Translations under genes and position numbers: made by a program
Shown: positions 35,779 to 46,036 of the stretch, one piece after another
Layout of the letters: every line of letters starts with the position of its first letter
Numbering within the stretch: position 1 is the first letter of the stretch
DNA from: Tubulanus polymorphus
Lineage: Eukaryota > Nemertea > Palaeonemertea > Tubulaniformes > Tubulanidae
Direction: 5' to 3'
Length of the DNA: 64,000 bases
NCBI RefSeq assembly: GCF_964204645.1
Contig: NC_134026.1
Location: forward strand, 24,756,650-24,820,649
The notes under the pieces: generated by a model
What the model was told of the DNA's origin: nothing
The model's input: only the letters and a program-made list of their open reading frames with translations
Databases searched by the model: none

Positions 35779-38083
35779 TCAATCAGTGTCTTTGTTATAA
35801 GCCACATTTTCATTGCCAAATACATCCGTCGTTGATGCTCTGATTTCGCACGCTATATCGTCAGACTTATCATATTTCGCCCACGCCTGGACTTCCCCAC
35901 TTCCAAAGATTAGATATATTAATGCACCAAATAATCCAATTCCAGTACAAGTGTAGAAAAATACCTGCCACTCAGCTCTTGTTTGCTGTAAATATTCAAA
36001 AAAGGTACGTCCATGATCTATAATGATTTATTTATTGTCAAATCATGTATTATATTGCCTTCAACCAAACACACCGGGAATAAACAATATACAAGACGAG
36101 GTATTTTCAACTTACGTTTTTAGTTATGATTCCAACAATAACGGATCCAAGTACACCTGCCAGCGAAAATAAGGTTGATGCAATACCCATCAATAAACCG
36201 GCATATTTTGGGGCTATGTCGATTGTGCAAGAATAAGTCACGCTGTATGAACATCCTAACATAGCGAGACCAGTGATGAGAAGAATTAACGCCGCGACCA
36301 CATGTGAGCAATCTAAGAATCCCAAAATAAAGATCAGGATGGCGGAAAAAGTCATACCTGAAAATGAACGACAAACTTGGTCAAAGGATAATTATGTGTT
36401 TAGATTTACTAGAATGGAATGACACGATTTAGAAAAAAACCCACCAACACAGTAAAACACTTTCCGTACCCACGTGATCTTTAACGGAAATTTCCTAATG
36501 AGATAATCAGATATAAACCCGGATAGAATTAGAAATAGCCACATCATAGCAATCGTTAATGATGAAAATACTCCATTCTGAAAAATGAAAACGTTAGAAT
36601 CTAAAAATCATCATAGGAAATCAAGCAAATGCCGATCTTTCAAGATGTGACACTTACAGATTTTATATCAAGCTTAAGGACATCGTTTATATAAGATGGC
36701 ACCGACAACAGAAATGTTAAGGTTAACCAACCTAAACTAAAGAATCCAATAAATATGGCCCACACAGCACCAGTCTTAACTGCCTTAGACCAAGGGACAT
36801 CTCTAAATATCTACAAGGAATATGCAGCTCATTAAAGATAATTGTGGAATGTTTTTCACAGCCACCAGTATTTTAGACTTACTAATTCATTCTTCTTTTC
36901 CATCTGTCCGGCTAGAGAATCCTGTATATATTTTTTCTCTGCTGCTGAAATTCGGGGATGTTTCTCAGGGGAATCATAAACGATGATAAACCAGCATATA
37001 CAACAAACACATGATATTCCACCAAATACGTAGAAAATTGATGGCCATCCGAAATATGCACATAAAACTCCGGAAACCATCTGGGTCACTACGCTTCCCA
37101 TTTGGTTACCTGAAACTCCAGAAGTCTCGAAATATAAAAATTCTTGATTGTAAAAAAAACGTCTTCAAATTTGCACGTACCAGCGAAAGAAATGATAGCC
37201 AGTCTAGTTCTCTCTAGAGGTGGAGCCCACGCCGCCCATAACGCAGTTCCTGTGGGAAATGCAAAACCCTGAAATAGGAACATAATCAAAAACGTAAATT
37301 TTATCATTATTTTGCGAAAAAAGGCGAAGGTAAAATTTTTTGGTAAGATCTACCTGACAAAGACCGATGATAAATCGAAGTGCGATGACAAGATAAGGAC
37401 TAACTGTTGACGCGATTGGAATCAACAATGTAGCAACAGCTGATACTGCAGTAGTGGTTCCGAATGGGATACGACCTCCATACTTCGAAGCGATTATACC
37501 CGCCGGTAAAGAGGTCACTACATAACCCCAATATATCGAACTCAGTATTAGACCTTGCGTTTCTTTCAACCAAATGAAGCTTCCTTCCTGAATTGATGAG
37601 AAAATTCATGCAAACTACAATTCTACCATGAAATTTTGCAGGCTTTTTCACCGACATTTTTCGAATCAGTGACTGGCTTCCCATCAGTGACATTTTCATT
37701 TTTTGGAATACATTTACACAAAAGTGAGTTAGCAATTTAGTATATAAGTTCTGCAAACCTGATAATTGGATTTGTAACCGAAACTCAAATTTGAGGAACA
37801 TTTTACGGTGTCTTCATCATCATGCACAGTCCAATTTCCTTCCGATAACTGTTTAACTGCAGTATGGTTAACCGCACAGACTATTGCTACGCTTATGGTA
37901 GCTCTTACAGCAGCCAGTGAAAAAAATCCGAAAGATACCGCGAGTGCCAGCGCCAAGCGGCATGATCCGATCCATTTATCTAATACATAAATATATAAGT
38001 GAATCTATCAGGAATATCCCGGAAATAGTTTTGAATTTTCATCATAATCTTTTAACTCACAGCCAGGGTTTTCATTCACCATG
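35779..38083 (-). CDS. SLC17 family transporter S6 (type A)
   Basis: Exons: 38062-38083, 37759-37979, 37354-37587, 37181-37268, 36883-37109, 36658-36810, 36445-36577, 36116-36357, 35779-35985, giving 508 residues. Start MVNENPG, with the next codon completed across the first intron. All exons are open. Same subtype as S4 and S8 (CVCCICWFIIVYDSPEKHP, FSAILIFILGFLDCSHVV). TM4 is GLCQ-GFAFPTGT, with Q for E. TM1 has [15 protein letters not shown], keeping the arginine. The intron before exon 9 is only 130 bases, against 439 and 528 in S4 and S8. Exon 6 has diverged (FIGFFSLGWLTLTFLL). Confidence 0.88.
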
Positions 38084-38763
38084 TTTTCTTTTCGATAGAA
38101 AAATTCGATACTTGGCTGTGTACTATTTGAGACCTAGTTACAACTCGTTCGTGAACTTCATAGATATATATGTATGTAATACAAAAGACCTTTTGATTGA
38201 AAAAAAACCATGTCATGCAAGTTCTCTGAAAATCTATTGTCTAAATAGGACATTAATGGCTGGCATGGCAAGATATCGGAATTGCTATACAGAGTGTACA
38301 CTAGAACGAGTTGATTGATATGAATAGCCTATGAAGAGCAAAAGCTCACGTTTGAGGTTTGAGGTATATGAGGGGCTACATGGTAATGGTGGCTGATTAT
38401 AGAATATTTTATCTAATATGTATTTCACAAAATAATCGCTTTTTTGTTATTGGTATTTACGTATTATCTAGTTGAATATTATATAAGATTCGGGCCAAAA
38501 TGTAAAATTCCTCATACGTATAACATGCAAATGAAGGGCACGCCGCCAGAACACAAATCAAGAAAAACCAGGCAAATTTCTCTACAAATCCGTTTTGGTT
38601 GAGCTAAAACAAACGAACTGTTTCTTGTTTCGGATAATCTATAGAAAAGTGTAGCAACATAAACTTTTTAAGTTTCTTTTGCAACCATTTTTTTTCGCCG
38701 ATTATGGATCACTAAAATACAAAAAGATGCACTCCTTCGATCTACTGACATTTTTTGTGAAGG

Positions 38764-38925
38764 AACACGTAGCAAATGTTTTCGTGATACCGATCAGAAT
38801 TCCAGCGTATTTCGGTACGATATCCACATGATTACATAGAATGACACTGACGACACAAGGATAATGCTATAAGTTGTTTGATGAAACGTATGTGACAAGT
38901 GCTGAGGGCAAGAACAAAATGGTGG
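38764..38925 (-). pseudogene. Decayed SLC17 exon 8, S1/S9 type, second copy
   Basis: The first ~95 bases match S9 exon 8 (the [18 protein letters not shown] part). After a deletion, the stretch around 38881-38915 matches the upstream end of the same exon. It has the same origin as 32883-33062 and sits in the equivalent place of the duplicated unit, next to repeat R. Confidence 0.65.
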
Positions 38926-39037
38926 AATGACTTTGTTCACTTTTTGTTCTGTGAAACAATGGACTCTAAGAGTCCATGGTGAAGCCTTCATTGCATTTTC
39001 ATTCCTTGTAAGTGTAGTTGACTGAGATACCATAATC

Positions 39038-39235
39038 TACCGACACAATCAATTTCGTTTGACTGAACATAAGCGAATCTCTAATATTCGTGTATTTGAT
39101 TAGCTGAAGTTACAGAAGTTATATGAATTAATAGAAGTGAATATTTACATGTATTATCATATGCATTCAACTAAAAAGACAACGTAACGCTCTAACAGAT
39201 GAATACGATGAATAATGACGAGTGATTAACATAGG
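39038..39235. repeat. Locus repeat R, copy 3
   Basis: Starts TACCGACACAATCAATTTCG. Matches 29096-29300 and 33063-33263. It lies 3' of S7. Confidence 0.7.
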
Positions 39236-39313
39236 TTTCAATTGTAAATTGTCTTTACTGCATTTTCGGTCAGGCCGTGGTTTTCAACGATATTCGGGCT
39301 TAGTACGTAGATT

Positions 39314-41478
39314 CTAGTCTGCTAAGACTTCATAATCGTTATATCTAGCCCATGATTGGATTTCGCCGCTTCCTAGTATTATGTAAGCTGAAGCACCAAA
39401 CAGTCCAATTCCTGAGCATATGTAGAAAAATATTTGCCATTCCACTCTTGATTGCTGAAAATATAAACTGGTGTTATATCTTAAACTCGTGTAGATAATT
39501 ATTTAATAATCCTGATGACGATAAACATCACTTCACACTCACGTGTTTTGTAATGACTCCAGCGGTTGCCGGTCCAATTACACCTGCAACTGATGCAAAT
39601 GTTACCGCGCAACCCACCAACAAACCAGCGTATTTTGGAGCTATATCAACTTCGTTACAAGAAGCTACGCCACAAGGGCCACCCAAACTCGCCATTCCAG
39701 TCAAAAGAGAAAATAAAGCCAAACCGACGTCAGAACAATCGAAAGATCCCAAAATTAACAGCAAAAGGGACGTTAACGCCATACCTAAAACGAAACTTAT
39801 TTCCTTAGTATAAGTATATGCCTTTCATTTGGGTATGGATGAAATATATTGTGTTCTACTTCTCACCAGTTGAAAAATATGTTTTCCGTATGACTGTTAT
39901 CTTATCGGGAAATCGTTTGATCAGAAAATCCGCTGAAATCCCCGAAATTACTAGGACGAGCCACATCATGCCATTGCAAAATGCTGAAAATGCTCCATTC
40001 TATGTATGAAAGATAAATCGTAGGTTATCAAATGATCATTGAGTGATTGAAGAATCAGGTGTTGGTTTACTTTTAGGAGGAACTAAATGTTTTGCTCACC
40101 GTCTTAATATCGAGCTTAAAGACTTCATTGATGTAGGATGGACCTGTCATCAGAAACGTGTTGTTCAACCAAACGAAACAAAATTTTGCTATGTGCAAAC
40201 CCCAAACAGGACGAGACGTGAGTATTCTATACCAAGGAACATCTTCTAAGTTCTACAAGAAACATCTGATACCATTTTAAGTTCGTTAAGATTAAGTGAA
40301 GCGTATCAAATCTTAGCATGGTCTTTGAAAACGTACTAATTTATTCGTTTTTTCTATTTGTCCTGATTGAGAATCCTGAATGTGTTTTTTCTCTCCTGCT
40401 GATATTCGGGGATGTTCTTCCGGTGAATCATAGGCGATAATATACCAGCATACACACCAAACACATGACAATCCACCGAAAGTGTAGAAAATCGACGGCC
40501 ATCCGAAGTATTCACAAAATAATCCAGAGACCAGTAGAGTCGCTACAGATCCAATTTGCACACCTGAATTCAGATCACTCGGTGTATTAGATGACTATTC
40601 CACTTATCATTGGGCCATATAAAACATATGATTACTACCTGCAAATGATATTGTAGTTAGTCTACTTCTTTCTGAAGGTGGGGCCCAGGATGCCCACAAA
40701 GAAAACCCTGCAGGATATGCAACACCCTAAAATAGAAATTTTCATTCCAAACATCTATAAATTCATTACAATGACAAAATCCAAGCTGAAGGAGAGAAAT
40801 TCTGACTTATTCAATTTAACCAAATCACATTACCTGACATAGACCAATGATCACTTGAAGTGCGATGACAAGATAGGGACTAACTGTTGTCGCAATGGGA
40901 ATCAACAATGTAGCAACAGCTGATACTGCAGTAGTGGTTCCGAATATGATGCACCCTCCATACTTAGTGACGATTACTCCAGCCGGCACGGAAGTAATTA
41001 GATAACCCCAATATACCGAGCTAAGTATCAAACCTTGAATTTCTTTCGACCAAATGAGATTTCCTTCCTGATTTTAGATATTGAAATTTGGATATATTCG
41101 TTGAAATGTACTATTCTTCTTTGCGATTGACTTAAAATATTTCCTGTACCTCATAGTTGGATTTATGTTCGAAACTCAAATTTGAAGAACACTTTACATC
41201 TTCGTAATTGAAAGACCAATTGCCCTCTGTAAACTCTTTAACGGCTGTCTGGTTCACCATGCAAACTATCGCTACGCTTATGGTACTTCTTACAGCAGCC
41301 ATAGAAAAAAATCCGAAAGAAGCCACGAATGCCAGAGTCAAACGTAACGAGCCAATCAATTTACCTAGGAGATGATGGACCAAAACCCTCGAATGCTAGA
41401 TATCTCATATCGATTGTTATTCGAAATACGATGTATGTGGTGTATTATATACTTACCATCTTGAGTTTGATAAACCAT
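39314..41478 (-). CDS. SLC17 family transporter S7 (type B, shortened tail)
   Basis: Exons: 41457-41478, 41150-41364, 40834-41067, 40639-40726, 40337-40563, 40100-40252, 39867-39999, 39543-39784, 39314-39454, giving 484 residues. Start MVYQTQD. All splice sites are consensus. It is nearly collinear with S5 at an offset of about 5,975 bases. In exon 9 the codon that is CAG in S5 is TAG here (YNDYEVLAD, then stop), which removes about 24 residues of the hydrophilic C-tail. The bases beyond still align to S5 but carry indels. All 12 TM segments are before the stop, so transport could survive. TM4 is [12 protein letters not shown]. Confidence 0.85.
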
Positions 41479-42183
41479 GTTTCAATCCACGATATATGAA
41501 CATCGTATAATACATAGGCGACGAAAACACATGACGCAAAGACAAATTAACATATATATTGAATACCAACTAATACGTTTAGAATATTTTTCAGCATGAA
41601 AATTATAACTAGATCATTACCAACCGCGGTAATTATATATAGAAACCACCGCAATAAAATTTGTAATCGGTTCATTTCTATACCTGCCGGGTCTGTTATG
41701 GATAGCCTTTTCATGATTCTAAAAAGTAATGTAAAGGGTGGATGGGCGAGCGACCAGGTCAACTTTGCAAGCTCACCAGGTAGGGGAAACAAGGTATAAG
41801 TTTTTTTATGTAAATTAATCATCAAAATAAGTTCCCTGATTTACTATGGTATGAACGAATCCCAATGACACCCATCAGTCCATCAATGTTCAATCAATCA
41901 TTGCCTGTTATAAGCCAGTCATTTTCCACTTGATTCGTCGTTGATGCTCTGGTGTTGCATGCAATGTCGTTAGACTCATCATTCCTCGGTCACGCTTGGA
42001 CTCCGCCGCTTCAAATAGTCTAATTCCAGTATAAATGTAGAAAAATGTCTGCCACTCAGCTTTTGTTTGATGCAAATATTTAAAGAGGAGCACGTTTTTG
42101 ATCTATGATGATTTATTTATTGTCAAATCTTGTATCATACTTCAATCAAACAACAGGGAGTAAACAATTTAGATGAGTTATTT
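41479..42183. other. Intergenic S8-S7 with a duplicated dead last exon
   Basis: The part next to S7 is homologous to the S6-S5 spacer. The insert at about 41606-41800 has no recognised identity. A decayed duplicate of a type A exon 9 follows at 41894-42069. Confidence 0.45.
41894..42069 (-). pseudogene. Dead duplicate of SLC17 exon 9 (type A)
   Basis: Closely related to exon 9 of S6 and of S8, whose working exon 9 lies just 115 bases away at 42184-42390. The copy has a 25-base deletion in the coding part, which shifts the frame. Its acceptor CAG is CAT. It is thus a tandem duplication of a terminal exon that cannot be spliced in normally. Confidence 0.75.
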
Positions 42184-45100
42184 TCAATCATTGTCTCTGT
42201 TATAAGCCAGATTTTCATTTTCAACTGCGTTCGTCATTGAATCTCTGGTGTCAAATACGATGTCATCATACTCATCATTCTTCGCCCACTCCTGGACTTC
42301 CCCACTTCCAAAGACTACGTATAACAAAGCACCGAATAGTCCAATTCCAGTACAAATGTAGAAAAATATTTGCCACTCAGCCCTTGTTTGCTGTGAATAT
42401 TTTAAGAAAGATACGTCTATGATCTACAGCAGTCTCTGGTAAACCGGTGCCGGACTTATCCGGTAATTCGTCAATTAGGTAAAAGTAACATAAGATTTCC
42501 ATTTTAATACATATATTTCGCCTAGACCGGCATGACTCTTATCGGTAATCCATCTCGCCCTAGTCCGGTAAAATTTTTACTTCATTTTCATTCATTTACC
42601 GTCTAAACCGGTAAATCGTAACGGCTCTCGGCCAATGATTAAGCACTATCAATCTCAATCTCTGTAGGTGATTCATACTAGGCATGTTACTCGCGTATGG
42701 TATTGCAGAATGCCTACCCTCATTGGCGTAAATCTTGGGAGTAATCACACTGATTTATATCCATCAATTTTATCGCTTAATAAAATCGCTTAACTCGGCA
42801 AAAAATGAAGGTCCCAACTGTACCGTTTTAGGTGCAGCTTCCACTGTACTTATAATGATTTATCTACTTTTCGTCACTGGGAATTAACAACTTACCAGAT
42901 AAGGTATCTTCAACTCACATTTTTAGTTATGATTCCAACGAGAGTTGTTCCAAGTACACCTGCCACTGAAAATAAGGTTGATGCAATACCTATCAATAAA
43001 CCGGCATATTTTGGTGCTATGTCGATTGCGTTAGTATAAGTCACACTGAATGAACATCCTAACATAGCGAGACCAGTGATGAGAAGAATTAACGCCGCGA
43101 CCACATGTGAGCAATCTAAGAATCCTAAAATAAAGATCAGGATGGCGGAAAAAGTCATACCTGAAAATAAACAGTATCCCAGTCAAAGAGTAAGAATTTG
43201 ATCACGATTTACTTAAAAAAAGAATAAACACGTTTTAAGAATAACTCACCAACACAGTAAAAAACTTTCCGTACCCACGTGATCTTTGATGGAAATTTCA
43301 TAATGAGATAATCAGACAAAAACCCGGATAGAATTAGAAATAGCCACATCATAGCCATCGATAATGATGAAAATACTCCATTCTGAAAAAAATATTCAAA
43401 AGCTAAGAATTATCAAAGGGAATCACAGCTTATCCCTTTCTTGAGGTGACACTTACCGTTTTTACGTCGAGTTTAAGGACATCATTTATATAGGATGGCA
43501 CCGACAATAGAAATGTCAAGTTTAACCAACCGATACAAAAGTATCCGATAGTTAAGGCCCACACAGGACCAGACTTGACAACCTCTGACCAAGGAACATC
43601 TCCTAATTTCTACAAGGAATGGTTAGCTCAAGATAATTGTGGAATGTTTTTCACAGCCACCGGTATTGTAGACTTACTAATTCATTCTTCTTTTCCATCT
43701 GTCCGGCTAGAGAATCCTGTATATATTTCTTCTCGGCTGCTGACATTCTGGGATGTTCTTCCGGGGAATCGTAAGCGATAATAAACCAGCATATACAACA
43801 AACACACGATATTCCGCCAAATATGTAGAAAATTGACGGCCATCCCAAATATGCACATAAAATCCCAGAAACCATCTGAGTCACTACGCTTCCCATTTGA
43901 TTACCTGAAACTCAAGATAATCTGATAGAAATTCTTATTTTAACATCATTCTATAATGTGTACGTACCAGCGAAAGAGAAGATAGCCAGTCTAGTTCTCT
44001 CTAGAGGTGGAGCCCATGCCGCCCATAACGCAGCTCCTGTGGGAAAAGCAAAACCCTAAAAAAGGAACATAATTCAAAACGCAAATTTCATCATTATTTC
44101 GCGAGCAATGGCTAGGTTAATTAAATCTGTCTGTAAAATCTACCTGACAAAGACCGATGATAAATCGAAGTACAATGACAAAATAAGGACTAACTGTTGA
44201 CGCAATTGGAATCAGCAATGTGGCAACAGCCGATACTGCAGTAGTAGTTCCGAACACAATACGTCCTCCATACTTTGAAGCGATCATACCCGCCGGTAAA
44301 GAGGTCACTACATTACCCCAATATATCGAACTTAGTATCAAACCTTGCGTTTCTTTCAACCAAATGAAACTTCCTTCCTGAATTAAGAAGAAGTCGTGCA
44401 AACAGCAATTCTAGACAATTTTGTAGGATCGTTCTTACTCAATACAGCCTTTTGGCATAAACCATAGAACTCAAATCAAATTTGATTTGAGTTGTATGCA
44501 TAAACAAATAATAACAATTTGCCAAACTTATCCAAATTTTTTTCTTCTAAGAGTCAGAATTAAGCGTGAGTCAGTCGATTTATAGTTTCGATCTCCCTCT
44601 TGCTTATCATTTCTAGTATTTAGATGCTTTGTTTTCCGACATCTGTGTATTATGTATGTATCAAGATTATTTGTCATATACGAAATATTTCTTTGACTAT
44701 AAAGTTTATTATCATTATTATTACTAAGATACCGAAATCAAACTTAGATTTATATCTTATTATATTTTTTCATCAGATCAGTGAATTCCTGCGTCTTCAC
44801 ATTTTGGAATGAAATGTTTCGTGTTATACAAAAACTGGAACCAAATAAACAAACAAACTTTAGAGGACTGTGTGCTATACATACCTGATAATTGGATTTG
44901 TGACCAAAACTTAAATTTGAGGAGCATTTTACCGTGTCCTCGTCGTACACTATCCAATGTCCTTCCGATAACTGTTTAACCGCAGTATGGTTAACCATAC
45001 AGACTATTGCTATGCTTATAGTAGCTCTTACAGCAGCCATTGAAAAAAATCCAAATGATACCACGAAAGCCAGAGCCAAGCGGGATGATCCGATGCACTT

Positions 45101-45493
45101 ATCTAGTATACAAAATATACATACAACCGTAGATATATTTTCCAAGATCTCGTAGAAATCGTTTCAATTAATTATGACTTCAATTCATCTCTTCGGTTTT
45201 CAATCACCGGTTTTTTATTCGTTAGGAAAATTGAATACGTCACAAGTGTGTTATTGAAAGTTTAGTTATGCCTCGTTCGTGAATTATGATAATATGAAGA
45301 TAAGAATATAATACAAAAAACCCTTTGATTGAAAAACATATTGTGCTTTATAATTAGGCACGTGTCTTTGACTCGGGTCTGATGCGGGCCAGCTTGACCC
45401 GGGCAAATTCGTATCTGTGTGATCGCAGCTATATGTGTTTTGATACCAGGTTTTGAGAAATTTGTACGTACCACTCTCGCCTCGATCAGCCAT
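42184..45493 (-). CDS. SLC17 family transporter S8 (type A)
   Basis: Exons: 45472-45493, 44885-45102, 44144-44377, 43968-44055, 43678-43904, 43457-43609, 43250-43382, 42919-43160, 42184-42390, giving 507 residues. Start MADRGES. Frames and splice sites are intact. Close to S4 and S6: [50 protein letters not shown]1 arginine kept (AAVRATISIAIVCMV). TM4 is GLCQ-GFAFPTGA, with Q for the glutamate. Its intron before exon 9 (528 bases) carries a cluster of CCGGTAA-like motifs, and the intron between exons 2 and 3 holds a 26-base perfect palindrome. Predicted lysosomal or plasma membrane anion transporter; substrate unknown. Confidence 0.88.
42435..42620. repeat. CCGGTAA-rich stretch in S8 intron
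   Basis: Within about 190 bases the motif (A/T)CCGGT(A)A or a close variant occurs six times in both spacing and context suggestive of a degraded internal repeat. It is absent from the matching intron of S6. Identity unknown. Confidence 0.4.
44468..44493. repeat. 26-base perfect palindrome flanked by 8-base direct repeats
   Basis: AACTCAAATCAAA followed by its exact reverse complement. The 8-mer GCATAAAC occurs in direct orientation on each side, at 44455-44462 and 44498-44505. Situated in intron 2 of S8. Confidence 0.85.
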
Positions 45494-46036
45494 ATCGTTT
45501 AATACTGAATATACCACTTGTGACTTTGCAGTGTTTTCAATTTGATACGTAACAGATTTTCATTTAAATATATATATATATATATATTTATATATACATA
45601 AAGCATTAAGCAGAAGATCCCTAATAATTTTCCATCGTACGTAAATCATGCATATGGCATGGACGTATTAACAAGATTTTCACATCTATATATGAGGCAA
45701 TATTTAGAAATTTCAACATCAGATATTTCGTTTATCCGCTCTTAATCGGACAAACGATTAAACGTAATAATGCTACGTAATTAATTCCAGTAATTCCAGA
45801 ATGTGGGTCGATCCATGTTACTTAAACGTATGTATCCAAATAGGATTGCTCATCATATCATATATTCCGGGCACAGCCGGTTGAGGTTTTTTTCTTCATA
45901 TAATATCAGAATGTCCGAACAATACTTTTCAAGCCGAAAAATGATTTCAGAAATATTATAATTTTTTTCTTACAAAAACATATATTCAGTATATCATACT
46001 GTCAATTTCAGTTCCTAGAATACAACTTCTTTTCAT
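45494..46036. other. Intergenic S9-S8
   Basis: No gene. Short TA microsatellite near 45570-45595. It should hold the S8 promoter and the S9 3' UTR. Confidence 0.4.

Larger units (their letters stand above)
38084..39313. other. Intergenic S7-S6
   Basis: No intact gene. It holds a decayed SLC17 exon 8 (38764-38925) and locus repeat R copy 3 (39038-39235). The remains of the longer S7 C-tail, lost behind a premature stop, are at about 39240-39313. Confidence 0.5.
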
